Assembly (NCBI GenBank): GCA_030737835.1
Contig: CM060854.1
Span: 20,663,356 to 20,727,355, forward strand
DNA from: Acorus gramineus
Lineage: Eukaryota > Streptophyta > Magnoliopsida > Acorales > Acoraceae
DNA length: 64,000 bases
Reading direction: 5' to 3'
Every line of letters starts with the position of its first letter. Position 1 is the first letter of the stretch. Positions 12,331 to 25,498 of the stretch are shown piece by piece. The notes under the pieces were generated by a model. The model made no database searches and was not told where the DNA came from. It saw only the letters and a list, made by a program, of their open reading frames with translations. The translations under genes and the position numbers were made by a program.

Positions 12331-13111
12331 ATTTATATACCAAATAATGTGACATTCAAACTTCAAAGACATATGCACGTGAAGAAAAGAAAAAAAAAAA
12401 AAATTAAAGTTGAGTACTTTGATTTTGTAAGAATAAAAATGATATATAAACTAATCCTATAAGGTATATTAACAAATTTTATAATTGAAATAACTAAATA
12501 TGTTGTCATAAAAATAGGAAGAGTTGCTAGAAAAATAAGAAGAGTTGTTTTATAGATATAAAAATGTTTCTTTATTGTTCAATTGACATTAAATTAATTC
12601 TTAAGATAATATTTGAATTTTAAAATTTAGAATTATTAAAATTTATAATAAGATTGAGGTTGTGTTTGGTTGAACGATTGCAAAACTAATTTTAGACAGA
12701 AACTGGGTTTAAATATGATTTTGTAAGAAACTGTCTATCCACAGCTTCAGAAAAACTTTAGGTTTAGAGCATTTTTTCACAAAAATATGTCTGCAGTTTT
12801 TGGGCACCCCTTTTTTTTGTTTGGAAATGGGTTTGGAAAAGCAGCTTCCTACAAACTCATAAGCTCCCCAAACCCATTTTGAAACAGGCCAAAGTTTGAT
12901 TTGGTTTGTTAGGTTGAGATCCAGTTTATTATGATACTATTTGATTTGTTAATAATTTGTTACGTTGATATTTAGGTTGTTAGGAATATATTTTATGTAT
13001 AAAATGCCATTTATATAATATAAAATATAAATATGATAAGATATACTATCAATTAATATAAAAAAATATAAAATTTGGGCTGGGCTGAACCAACTCATTC
13101 GTCCGCCTCTG
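12189..13111. mobile_element. hAT-type element with CAGGGG/CCTCTG termini
   Basis: The left end CAGGGGTGAATCCATG pairs with the right end GTCCGCCTCTG. The flanks TAATTATG (12181-12188) and AAGTTATG (13112-13119) agree at 6 of 8 positions. The same terminal type, better preserved, is at 60615-61678. No transposase frame is visible. A MITE-like block (about 12665-12895) appears nested inside. Unit 2 has an uninterrupted counterpart near 20150. Confidence 0.72.
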
Positions 13112-15314
13112 AAGTTATGCATTTATTTTTTTTATAGAAAAATTTATTTCATTAGCCATGTATATAATTAAAAAAAAAAAAGACCATAAAAGGACTATCG
13201 CAACATTTCCCATTTGAATATACAAAGTTTATAAAAGGATTTATTTCATTAGCCATATTCATTCTTATATATTCCAGGTAAATTTTTTCCTTCCATACAA
13301 TCTACATCATGGAATGAATAATTATCTTTCTGGACCAGAGTTATCAAACTTATTCTTAGTTATTTCTGTGGTCCTTACTTATCTCTAACTTATTATATAC
13401 AAATGTAAACTAGTATATATTTAATTAGAAAAATGTGAAAAAGTAAGCACTCAAATATTTGGAGTATATATACACGTCAATGTGCTTCATTAGATAAATT
13501 TATAGCTTAAAATTTTCAAAACGTATTGAAGATTGTAAGATAAATTGCTTGATGACAATTACTAAACTTTTTCATTTCTTTTGATCTTTTATCTCAAAGA
13601 TAAATAATTCAATATTGGTGCACTCCAATTACAAAAATATGCTAGCTATCTTATTTAATTATATGTATTCTTTTACATATGACTTTAAAAAATTTTCAAA
13701 TTAAAATTCTGGTTTCTCTTGGTATGAATTGGTAATGCATATATGATTTTACAAATGGGATCCAATCACAAAATGTTACTTAAATTATAAATTTTTTACC
13801 CAAACAACAAAACTTTATTATTATAATCCCCAACACGAGAATAATTTAAAATACAACTAAACATAAAATCACATATTCTACTATTATATCTACTTATGCT
13901 GGTATAACTGTATATTAAGTCTTATTCTATATCAAGACATGAGCTAAACATTAGGACATGAGAAGTTTGTCAATTCAACATTTAATTTTCATTTAGTTTT
14001 GGAAAACTAGAATGTCATTCATATAATATAATAACATCATCAATGTGAAATTTTATATCAATATAAATAATATATAATAATAAACGGTAGATGAAATTCA
14101 AGGCTTCATTTTGATTTTATACCGTGTTTTCTTTGAAAATCCACAGCACTTGCATGTTCTAATTTGTTGAACATAAAATCGAATGCATATATGACCATAA
14201 ATCAAATTTTAATACAAATATTTCCCCACAACAAGAGTTCTCATTTGATTTGCTCCAACATCTAATAATATTTATAAATTTTTTTTTCGCTCTCATATGT
14301 TCTCTTCACTTGTCTCTTTTTTTTTATGATATATAATTAGTTGAGATGAAGAAGACTGTAATAATGAAAATTGAGTGACTTATTCATCCACAAAAAGCCA
14401 CTGCAGAAGAACAAACATAAACACATGAGAATCATATGTTAATATAGAAAACCAAAGAACACGAAGGTCCAAAAATTAATATTGCCCATGACATGTGATT
14501 ACTATGAAGATGTACAATAAGCTTTAAAAATGCATAAAAATAAAAACTCCAATCATAGTTGTCTAAAATAATATTTTTGGGTTTGGAGCATAGAAACTGA
14601 TATGTCTAAAAAAGAGTAAATGATGTGTCTAAATGGGATACTATGCCCATTTTCGTGTAGAAGAATAGATGTCAGAATATGTGGGAAGAAGTTGATAATA
14701 ATATTCTAAGTCCTCTATTAAATTGTGGTATTCTACATATTTTATTCTATTGGTATAAACAGGTTTCACATGTCAAATCATTTTTTTATAATATTTTATA
14801 TATACACATTTTATTCATTTTTTATCCATAATTTATCTATGGTGATAATTTATCTATGGTGAGCCAAATAATACAAATTTCATCATTCACATTTTCCAAC
14901 GACAATAACTATAAACACAACCAAACAAGAAATTGATTATTCCAATAATAATTATCTGTTTTAGAATAATTTATGTCGCTATCGAAACGAGAGGTTTCTA
15001 GCCTCTCAATATAAGGGCAATATACCCAATCAAAAATACATACACAAATTTAGCTACGTATACAAATTGTATGATTTAATAAAATATATATATAATTAAT
15101 TATACGGTGTATACATAAATTGCCTAGATAGATTGTATTTAGCAACACTTTTTACCCTGATTCTATTCTTGGGAGGAGTCATCAATTCCAAAGCTACTAG
15201 ATATGCTAGTAGAATTTTGAATTCTGCATATAATTAAAGATAATTGTCATTTGAGAGGTAAATAGAAATTTTATTAAAAATTTAAATAAACTCATGATAA
15301 ACTAAGCTATCTTG

Positions 15315-15542
15315 GTGTGCGATCGGTTGCGTGATTGTGTAGCTTTTACGATTGTAGGAAGCTGCTTCTATAATCGTGCAACCTAACAGTTTTACTATAA
15401 CAATTTCATTCAGCGATATTTTAGACAAATAATATCTAAAAGCTACGATTTTGAAAAGCTTAGGGAGTGAGTTTCCTGTGACATCAGTTTTAAAACTCAA
15501 ATTCCTGCAAAATCAGTTTTACAATCACGCAACCAAACACAC
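15315..15542. mobile_element. MITE with GTTGCGTGATTGT terminal repeats
   Basis: The left end contains GTGTGCGATCGGTTGCGTGA and the right end the inverse ACAATCACGCAACCAAACAC. The length of 228 bp is typical of MITEs. The homologous stretch in unit 2 (about 25290) lacks it. A TSD is not clear. Confidence 0.72.
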
Positions 15543-15689
15543 TCAAAGATATTAAAAAATTAACAATTGGTGCTTATTTTTCAGTCGAAACAGTAGACCA
15601 CACCAAACGCCGTATAATTTGAATCCTTTTTCTATTTTGAAACATATTATATCATAATGTCCGCGTTATCGAAATCTTATAAAATACTT

Positions 15690-16997
15690 GGGTTAAAGAC
15701 ATCTAAGTCCCTACAAACATTGGAAAACCCATATAAGTCCCTACTAAAATTGGGACAGACGTATGAGTCCCTGAAAACTCAGAAAAATCCAATTATCATC
15801 CCTGAGTTAAATTTTCATCCAAACTTAACGGAATATTTTCAGAATATTCCATCACATATAATTGTGTAGACATTAAAGTCCTTATAAACAATCATAAAGA
15901 CAAATTAGTCCCTACAAAAGATAAAATTGCCCCTAAAAGACTTTCACATTAAATTGTGTACACATTGCAGTCCCTATAAATAATAATAAAGACAAATTCG
16001 TCCCCGCAAAAGATAAAATTACCCCTAAAAGACCTTTACATTTAATTGAATAGACATTAAAGTCCTTATAAACAATCGTAAAGACAAATCGGTCCCTGTA
16101 AAAGACAAAAATACCCCTGAAGGATTTTTACATTTAATTGTGTAGACATTGCAGTCTTTATAAACAATCATAAAGACAAATAATATAATTTATTTTTTTA
16201 TCTTCTATCCCATCGCTCACACTCCACCTGAAGATCTCAATTTAGATGTAAAAAAAATATTTTAACCTGTAGAATGCATTCTTTTTACCTTTTATTTGTA
16301 GGGAAGTAAAAAAAGTGACATGAGTTTATTAAAATTCTCTCTGCTAGGAATGTAAATAAACAAATTTTGTAGAAAATCATGTATAGGTATTTCAAAGCAA
16401 GCAAACACCTTAAAAAAAGGAGCATTATTCATTACTTGTTCAGGTGGAGTATGAGCAATAGGATAAAAAATGAAAGAATAAATAAAAAAATTATATTATT
16501 TGTCTTTATGATTGTTTATAAGTAAATAAGGACTACAATGTCTACACAATTAAATGTAAAAATCCTTCAGGGGCATTTTTGTCTTTTACAGGGACCAATT
16601 TATCTTTACGATTATTTATAAAGACTGTGATGTCTATCCAATTAAATGTAAAAATCTTTCAGGAGCAATTTTATCTTTTGCAGGGACTAATTTGTTTTTA
16701 TGATTGTTTATAGGGACTGCAATGTGTACACAATTTAATGTAAAAGTCTTTCAGAGGCAATTTTGTCTTTTGCAGGGACTAATTTGTCTTTATGACTGTT
16801 TATAAGAACTTCAATGTCCACACAATTATATGTGATGAAATATTCTGGAAATATTCCATTAAGTTTGGATGGAAATTTAACTCAGGGATGATAATTGGGT
16901 TATCCTGAGTTTTCAGGGACTCGTACGTCTGTCCCAATTTTAACAGGGACTTATATGGGTTTTCCCATGTTTGTAAGGACTTAGATGTCTTTAACCC
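15690..16997. mobile_element. 1.3-kb foldback element with long inverted repeats and internal tandem repeats
   Basis: The ends are GGGTTAAAGACATCTAAGTC and its inverse GACTTAGATGTCTTTAACCC. The two arms (about 15690-16190 and 16490-16997) pair over some 500 bp. Each arm contains several copies of a roughly 90-bp unit with GACAAATTAGTCCCTACAAA-like words, so the whole region can fold into one large hairpin. Flanks AAAATACTT and AAAATAATA agree at 6 of 9 positions, compatible with a Mutator-like TSD. There is no coding capacity. Confidence 0.82.
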
Positions 16998-17149
16998 AAA
17001 ATAATAATAGTACTGATTTGATTTTCTTCAATAATATCTCAAAATTTTTAACTCATTTTCCTTCTTATTAGAAAACACTCCAATATAGTTTTCTTTCCTT
17101 TTCTATTATATGATTAATTGAAAGGAAGAAGCAACAATAATCATGGATC

Positions 17150-17290
17150 GGGGCTGGGTTCGAGTCTTGACGCTGACTTATCCACCTGTTTGTTGGCGAT
17201 TATTTGAAAGAATTTTTCATAGAACCGGAACAAATAGGTGGAGATAGCTTTCCTAGTTTGACCATAAAGTTAGCGACGTGGATTCCTCCG
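17150..17290 (+). mobile_element. Probable SINE fragment
   Basis: GGGTTCGAGTCTTGACG resembles a pol III B box, and the downstream TAGTTTGACCATAAAG and CCTCCG words match the 3' part of the SINE at 48644-48849. Ends are uncertain and no TSD was found. Confidence 0.45.
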
Positions 17291-18009
17291 ATTATGATAC
17301 TCTATAAGAAAAATAAGTATGAAAACATAAGAATCTTATGTTAATTAAAGAAAACAAACAACAAGAAGATAAATACTTGTATAATTAATTACGATGTTTT
17401 TAAAATTAAAATGAAATATGTCATCAAAATATATTGAAAAAATATTATTCTAAACATGAACCTCTTTATGCGAGATACATACTGTGAAGATGAATAGGGA
17501 AATTGGAAAAATATTATTTATGCATGACTCATTATTAAAAGAATTTTAGTAATTACATCAATTTTTGGACTCCCGAGATATGGAAAAAGAGCATTAATCC
17601 ATTCAATCCTTTTCATAACCCCTTTCGCTGTCTTGTCACGGACCGTGATATACAAAATTGCCTAATGTAATATATATATACTTTACTATTTTAATATATA
17701 CACATACTATTATAAAAAATGTAAAAAAAATTATACTTCCAATACAATGCACTTCATTTTTTTTTAATAAAATAACATATTTTGTTAACCATGTATAGAG
17801 TACTGTAGACTTAAAAAAAGCTGTAAAAAGGATTAAACATAACTTTTGCCCACTGAATATACAAAGTTGAGTTCAGGCCTAATTTGTGTTAGAGCATTAG
17901 TTCTCAATGATCTTGGGCCCACCTAAGTGTATCTCTGTGGGTTGATGATATACTTAGGGTGCGTTTGAACTATTGAGATTATGTTTTGATTCGGTGTATC
18001 ATATTAGAT

Positions 18010-18540
18010 GGTCATGATGAAACCATATTAGGGTGGACACTTAATTGATAGAATATTAATTTATATTTGATTTTAATTAATATTTAAAGTGAATATCTTA
18101 AAATAGGAAACGATATTTGTTTGTTAATTAAGAGAGTGGATATCTCCTAATTAATGAGAACAATATTTGTTTGTTAATTGGGAGATTACTTGGGGGGGAA
18201 GTTATTTATCTTTATAAATATCTTCTAGGGTTTCATGGCAAGACTTAGGATAAGGCATGATACAATGTAGAGATCCTAATGGAAGGTTGAGAGGGTTCTA
18301 AGAGAGAGTAACTTCATAGGAGAGTTTGTGAGCTCTTAATATATCTCAACTATCAAAGTGGATTATCTGTTTTTTGCCTCGTTGATGTAGACCTAGGCCG
18401 AACCATGTATATCTTGTGTTATTCGTGTGATGTGATGTTTTGTTCTTGTGTTTGATCTCGTGTTTATATTTGGCTTCCGCGATCGCCTTCCGAACATGAA
18501 CGTGAGGTTGGAACACTAAGATTCTTATAATCATATCTTG
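18010..18540 (+). mobile_element. Probable solo LTR of a Copia-type retrotransposon
   Basis: There is a promoter-like TTTATAAATATCTTC at about 18211, followed by a transcript-like purine-rich leader and then GTAGACCTAGGCCGAACCAT, a phrase typical of the ends of plant Copia LTRs. Matching unit sequence resumes at about 18555. No second LTR, primer-binding site or gag/pol frame was found, and exact ends are not certain. Confidence 0.45.
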
Positions 18541-20270
18541 TGTTTCAAATTTGATAATTACATTAATCTCTTGGACTTGCAAGGTTGATTGGAGGTATGT
18601 TTGATCCCACCCTCCGAAGATGGACGTTAATACACTCTATCCTTTTTGTAATCCCTTTCATCGTTCTACATCACTCACATGATATATGAAATTGCCTAAT
18701 GCATTGGATGCTCTACTATTTTAATATATACTATCGCAAAAAATTTAAAAATATATGCTTTCAATTCATACAATCATACACTTCTTTTGTATAATGGAAT
18801 TTATTTCATGAGCTATGTATATACTAAAAATAAAATAAAATAAAAAAGGCTACAAAAAAGACTACGACATAACATTTCCCCTCTAAATACTTGTTAGCTA
18901 TCCTTCATTTTTCTATGATTGATCAAGGATTACTTGTTGTTGGCAACACTGCGGGGATGAAATTTTTTAGAGCAAACAGATAGGTTAATATACCTTAAAA
19001 ATGAAGAATGTCACAATATTAATTAATGGTTACACAACTTTTTTAAGTATGAACTCTTTTATTTGATAGGTTGGTTGTGTTTGTGGAATTTATATCATCA
19101 TCATTAAAATTTGAACGGAAATTTTTTCAATACGATTAAGTTAATATAAACTTATTTTAATTAATCCATTTGAATAGAATATACTACGTTGAATTCTATT
19201 TCTTTTTTGTTGTGATAATTATTTTGAATAATTTTACATTTGATAATTCTTTAATTTTTCAATTGTGATTCTTTTAAAGAATGTAATGTACTTGTGTCCG
19301 TGTTTTATGTGGATTCCTTAATATAAATGTTATAGAACATAAATAACCGTGATTTGATTTTCTCCAATATCTTAAAAATGTTTAATTATTTTTCCTCATG
19401 TTCTCTTTAAATATTCAATTGTTTAAATTTTTTTTAATTTTTTTTTTCCAATACCTTAAGTTTTTTTTTTCTTTCTTATATATGATTATCTGAAAGGGAA
19501 GAGAGTGATTCATTCATTCATAATGCACCACAGGAAAAATAAACATGAAGACATGATAATCTAATGCTAATCGAAGAAAACAAACAACAACAAGGTTTGT
19601 GTGATTAGTCTCTTCAAAAAGATAAAGGAAATATTTCCACTAGACATGATTAATTAGTCTCCTTTTCCACTGTCATTATTATAATTTCTTAACAGTATAT
19701 ATATTTATCTAATAAATTACATACTTTTTCAACAAATGAATATCTAATATTTTTTCAATTAATATTTTTTTTAAAAATATGTAATTTGTTAGATAAGTAT
19801 ATGTTTTTTAAAAAATTAAATCCGGTGGGTGGCAGTAAAAGCTTTGAAAAAAAAATAAATGTTATTGACCATCGTTAAGTAATCCTTCTTATCAAATTAA
19901 AATGGAAAGAAATTTAAAATAAAAAATACGTATGGGATTAAAGATTACATTGAATCTACAAGACTTATATACTGTGAAGATGAATAAGAAATTCAAAAAT
20001 ATTATTTATGTAAAACATCCTTTTTGCAACCCTTTTTGTTGGCCAATTTCATTAACGCGATATATAAAATTGCCTAACGCATTATATACTTAACTATTTT
20101 AATATAATGTATTATGAAAAAAGGAAAAATATATGCTTTCCGATTCATAAAATTATGCATTTTATTTTTTATAGAAAATGTATTTCATTAGCCATGTATA
20201 TACTTCTAAAAGAAAAAAAAAAGACCATAAAAGGACTAATGCAACATTTCCTATTTGAATATACAAAGTT

Positions 20271-20366
20271 TTTTTTTTTTGATATCGGAGGGACTCTCCG
20301 TGGCTGACCTTACGGTCAAGCTGGGAAGGCTACTTCTGCCTGTTTGCCCCGGTCCCACAGAAAATT
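20271..20366 (-). mobile_element. 5'-truncated SINE with 13-bp TSD
   Basis: A T-run (the tail, reversed) is followed by CGGAGGGACTCTCCG and GACCTTACGGTCAAGCTGGG, which match the inverse of the SINE 3' region at 48644-48849. The flanks AATATACAAAGTT at 20258-20270 and 20367-20379 are identical. Unit 1 carries the single uninterrupted site near 13217, so the insertion is proven within the window. Confidence 0.85.
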
Positions 20367-21805
20367 AATATACAAAGTTTATAAAAGGATTTATTTCATT
20401 AGCCGTGCTCATTCCTAGATATTTGAGGTAAAATATCTCATTCCATAGAATTTATATCTTGGGAAGGAATAATTCTCTTTCTCAACCAAAATTATCAAAC
20501 TTACCCTTAGTCGTCTATGCAGTCCTTACTTATCTCTAACTTGTTATATACTAAGTTGAGCTAGTAAATATTAGATTAGAAAAATGTGAAAAAGTATGCA
20601 CTCAAATCGTTGGAGTATATATACACGTCAATGTGCTTCATTAGATAAATTTATAGCTTAAAAATTTCAAAACGTATTGAAGGATTGTAAGATAAATTGC
20701 TTAATGACAGTTACTAAACTTTTTCATTTATTTTAATCTTTCATCTCAAAGATAAATAATTCAATATTGGTGCACTCTAATTACAAAAATATCCTATCAT
20801 ATTTAATTATATGTATTATTTTACATATGACTTTAAAAACATTTTCAAGTTAAAATTCTGGTTTCTCTTAGGTATAAATTGAGAATGCACGTATGATTTT
20901 ACAAATGGGATCCAATCACAACATGTTACCTAAATTATAAAATTTTTATAGATATTTATGAAAAACCAACAACTAAACAAAATTTGTTTAATCCATAAAA
21001 ATTCACTGGATGTCATTATTCAAATACCAGTCCCATAGAGACAAAAATTCATAATTTGACTTGCTCCAATATCTTCTTGTTTTCTTCATATTTTCCTTAA
21101 ATATTCACTTATATTTATTCAACCAAAATAATATAACAGATCACGGAATGCATTTGTGATCACCAAATAACAACTATATTCATGCAGATCGAGTGATAGT
21201 AATTAAACACTTGTCAATTCAAAATCACAACAAAATAGTCATGAAAACATTGGAAATCTTATGTTATATCAACAATCAAGGAATGCCTTCAGAATGGTCG
21301 TGGTCAAGTATTGTTTCAATGTCATCAAATGTTACTGTGCTACTTTATCATATATGTGACACATGTAACTTTATCAAATGATACAAAGGGTTGCTACTTA
21401 TGAGGTATATCCGGTTAATCAGTAATGCAATGGTTTTGATACTGTGAGGCACTAAAATTATATAATACCAATTTATAGTTATACTAATCAGCTTAAAAAA
21501 TATATATATTTTTTCTTTTTAAATAACATTGTTGGAGTACCTCACATAATAAATTATATAATTTGCATTAGAGTATGTAAAAACTAGTACATGTGTTTCA
21601 TATAATTTTACAATTATGAGTTGAATCTAAGAAATGAGATTTAGATTTCAAACTTAACAGTCAACTTATTAGTGGTATTGACAGCAATAATGTTTTAGTT
21701 TTTATCATACAATTACAATTTTTTTTTTCTTGTCAAAACATAAAAAGGTCAATTTCCTCTGGTACCATATCATTGTTTTGTTTTTAGGATAATAAAATGA
21801 CGATA

Positions 21806-22153
21806 AGTGATCCCGAAGATCACGTGGGCGATCTGGAGAACAAGGAACAAGACGATCTTCAAGGGCTCGCTGGTCTATATAGAGAATATGTGGAAGATGG
21901 TGTCTCTCTCTATCATTGAGTGAGACCGAATGATTGCAGGGGCTAGGGGGGTTTCTCTCGATAGAGGCCGTTTGGACATCACCTTGTAGTGACATAGAGT
22001 TGCTTGGGGGGAGGGTCTCTTGGAGTAATTGGTAGAAACTACCCGCCTATTGATCACCCCACCACCCCCGCCCCTTCGCCTTTTGTTTCTGTGCCACGAT
22101 TGTCTTTTTCTTGTTTATTTTCTGTATCCTGTACCTTTTCTCAAAAAAAAAAA
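21806..22153 (+). mobile_element. Probable LINE (or other retroposon) 3' fragment with poly-A
   Basis: A GC-richer segment ends in CTCAAAAAAAAAAA at about 22141-22153. Unit 3 (around 30870) continues from the same AAAATGACAATA site directly into the shared AAAAGAAGAT block without it. The left boundary is approximate and no reverse transcriptase is encoded. Confidence 0.55.
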
Positions 22154-22689
22154 TTTGACTATAAGAAATATAAAAGAAGATAAATGATATATAGCCGCAA
22201 CAAACAACTTGTTCAAAAGTAATGAAAACACAATATGCATGTAAGGACATGATATAAACACATTTTGTAAAATGTTTTCTGTGAGAAGGAAGAGGAGAAT
22301 CTCAAGAAGTGTAACATTTAAAACAGCCCCCCCCCCCTTTAATTGCGCAACTTAAAAAAATAAACATAATCTGCGTAAAAGAACACTATTTAACAAAATC
22401 CCTTAAAAAAACAATGATTCACCCAATGTTATCATTTGAGTCAGTCATTGATTTTTTCAATGAGAGCATTTACATTTGCAAACAAATCTCTCTAAACTCA
22501 AAGCCAAGAGTTTGGAAAGAGAAGAGGTTAAATTGAAAGATTACACCAAGTCAACATACAAGAATTCATTTTTAAGGTGTTTTTAAAATGATGTAGCAAC
22601 AATCCTTCTCCATGGCTATCAGACATGGATAAAAATGTGAAAGAAAACTGGTAGAGAAAGGAATTCTAGAAAGAGAGGGATAATTATAG

Positions 22690-23678
22690 GGGCACCGATA
22701 TTTCCACCCACGTGGTTATTCACCCTACCCCTCTAAAAAAATCAGAATGTGATTTTTTTAAAAAGTGACCCCACCCCGATTCATTTGACTTTGTGAAGTC
22801 GTCCATTACGTGACAAGTCGAAATCACATAGTCGAACTGATCACAGAGATCTAAGGCCCTTTTTGTAGCCCATTCGACTTTGTGAAGTCGTTCATTATTT
22901 CACAGGTCGACATCACATAGTCGAACTAGTTACAGAGACCTAAAGCCCTTTTTACAGCCTATTTGACTTTGTATTTTGAATAATGTGTTCGCGTGTTATA
23001 GCATTCTCAATGAAATGATATCTTTAAAACGATGGTGCGTTGTTCAATATCATGAAGGACAGATCACATGATGTAGTGTTTGGATATCTCTTTGTGATGT
23101 CCATTATGTCACATGTCGAATGGGCCGTAGAGAGTGCCTTAGGTTTCTGGGATCAGTTCGACTATGTGATGTCAATCTGTGACATAATGGCAATGTTTTA
23201 AAAATCGAACCGTTCAATGAACCAAAAAAATGAATGAGTCAATGGTCATTGGTTCAACTGTTGGGTCAACCAGATTTGAACAATGACATAATTATAATAT
23301 AATAATTTTTTTAATCATCATTACTAAATAAAAATATAAAATATTTTAGAAAATCTTTGTATAAATGTTTTACTTAACATCATACTTGACGATTTCACAA
23401 AATCGAATTGAGTCACATGAGAGCGTTAGATTTTTGTGACCTGTTCGACTCTACGATATCGAATGGAGTATATAACTGACGACTACACAAAGTTGAATGG
23501 GTCGCAGAGAGGGTTTAGGTCTCTGTAACCAGTTCGACTATGTGATGTCGACCTGTGACATAATGGATGACTTTACAAAGTCGAATGGGTCGGATGAGTT
23601 CACCTCTTAAAAAAATCACATTTTTATTTTTTTGAGAGGGGTGGGTTGGAGAACCCTATGGGTGGAATATCGGCGCCC
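22690..23678. mobile_element. Mutator-like foldback element with perfect 9-bp TSD
   Basis: The terminal inverted repeats are GGGCACCGATATTTCCACCC and GGGTGGAATATCGGCGCCC. The direct repeat TAATTATAG flanks both sides exactly (22681-22689 and 23679-23687), diagnostic of Mutator-like transposition. The 989-bp interior holds several copies of a roughly 60-bp motif centred on TCGACTATGTGATGTCGA-like words in both orientations. There is no transposase frame. Confidence 0.93.
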
Positions 23679-23774
23679 TAATTATAGAGATATTTCTATT
23701 GAGAGAAGTTATAGAATGAGAATGGGAGAATGATTATGAGTTAGAAATCTCCAAAGTTCATGTCCATACAAATA

Positions 23775-23778
<4 letters not shown>

Positions 23779-23816
<38 letters not shown>
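23779..23816. repeat. (AAT)n microsatellite
   Basis: About twelve uninterrupted AAT/ATA triplets. Confidence 0.95.
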
Positions 23817-24095
23817 TTAAAATAGTTAATTAGTATTTATTGCAAGATTTCATTTTGATTTTATGTACAGTTATCTTTTGAAGATCCATCATATACATGT
23901 CATTTTCATGATTTACACTTAATTCTTTGAGGATATAATTGAATAAAAATATGACCATATTATCAAATTTGAATATAAATATTTTCCCACAACAAAAGTT
24001 CTAATTGGATTTCCTCCAACATCTAAAACATATTTAAATTTTTTTTTTTTTGCTCTCATATGTTCTCTTAACTTGTCTTTTTTTTTTCCTTTTAT

Positions 24096-24113
24096 ATATA
24101 TATATATATATAT
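24096..24113. repeat. (TA)n microsatellite
   Basis: About nine TA dinucleotides inside unit 2. Confidence 0.9.
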
Positions 24114-24771
24114 ATGATCGGCTGAAACGAAGAAGAAATGTAATAATGAAAGTTGAGAGACTTATTAATCCAAAAGATACAGAAGAATAGATAAACACAT
24201 GAGATTCACATGTTAATCAGATAAAAACAAAATCCAGAATCTAATATATTCGATGACGTGATTATTAATTAACTAAGATGTACAATAAGCTTTAAAAATG
24301 CATGAAAATAAAGATTCTAAAATGCAAATTTTGAGTTGAAGCATAGATAACTGACATGTCTAAATGAGTAAATGGTGTGTCTAAATGGAATACTAAGCTA
24401 TGTTTGTGTAGAAGAATAGATGTGAAATAAAGTGGAATAGGGTGAATAAGCTTATGTTTGTTTGCAAGGAATAAATGTGCATACCATGTTAGGATATGTA
24501 AGAATACATTAATACTGATATTCCTATTCCTCCTTGACATTATGTACAAATTAATCACCTGAGATTATCTCCTATAAATTCGGAATTCACATGTCAACTC
24601 ATTTTTTTATCTTTCATAATTTCTTTTTTATCCACATGTTATATATACACTTTTTATCTATAGTTTATCTATGATCAACCAAACAATAAAAACTCGCTAT
24701 TAAGTTTTCCAATGAGAATAACAACAGAACCAATAGACATTTCCTAATTAAGTATTGAATTCTCATTTAAG

Positions 24772-25013
24772 GCCCCGTTTTGATTTAAGTTTAGTTAGAT
24801 TCTGCATTTGAAAAGTTAAAAATTTTCAAATTCGAATCCAAATACATTTTGAGTATTTAGCTTTTCAAACCATCATCTTTCTTTTTTATGCTTAAAGATC
24901 TTGCGGTTGAAAATCTAATAAAACAATATAACACTTTTCAAAAGCTAAATTTGAAACACAATATTTTAAGAATCTTAGTGTTTCAACTTCACATCCAAAT
25001 GCAGCTTAAGATG
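24772..25013. mobile_element. MITE with GGCCCCGTTTTG edge
   Basis: It starts AAGGCCCCGTTTTGATTTAA and ends in CATCCAAATGCAGCTTAAG, an imperfect inverted pair. The interior shares ordered motifs with 6030-6289. Ends are approximate. Confidence 0.55.
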
Positions 25014-25498
25014 TTATGTTTGTGGAATTTATATATATAAGTCATCATTAAAAATGAATATAATTTATCCTTTAAGATTAAGTTATAAGACCAATGGAAA
25101 TGGAAAACTATAAATCTACTGAAAAATTAAACTATAGAGAAATGGAAATTAATTAAACATTAAAATTAAAAAAGAGTTAGAATAACCTGATCACATTTTT
25201 TGTTATAATTTAGTGATATAATGAGAAATGTTATTAAAATTTTAAATAAACATATAACAAGTTAAAATTTTAAATTGAATAAAATATTAAAAAAAATAAC
25301 AATTAATGCTTCATATCTATGGATCACACATGTCCAATAATTTTTCAATTTTTTTGTTAATTTGTGAATCTTATCTTCAACTTCCTGTGATTCTTTCGAA
25401 ATACATCATTTACACTCACTCACTCGCCCTCGATACACAGTTCATTTGTGAATCTTCTTTTTAACTTGTTGTGATTCTTTCTGAACACATCATGTATA

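Larger units (their letters stand above)
10380..18879. repeat. Non-coding tandem repeat, unit 1 of about 8 kb
   Basis: This is the first of three diverged copies of one gene-free segment. Anchor blocks recur in order in units 1, 2 and 3: a phrase containing GGATTACTTGTTGTTGGCAA-like sequence at about 10408, 18925 and 26726; a CATTCATTCATAATGCACCA-like block at about 10985, 19510 and 27371/27836; a GTGGCAGTAAAAGCTTTG-like block at about 11785, 19830 and 28145; and a TATGCACTCAAAT-like block at about 13445, 20595 and 28475. Unit 1 is interrupted by two hAT-type elements, a MITE, a 1.3-kb foldback element and a probable solo LTR. No open frame is conserved between units. Confidence 0.82.

Noticed and set aside
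24292..24558. Minus-strand frame of 88 codons in unit 2
   Set aside because: The frame is not conserved in the homologous part of unit 1 (about 14520-14760) and the sequence has no recognisable domain.
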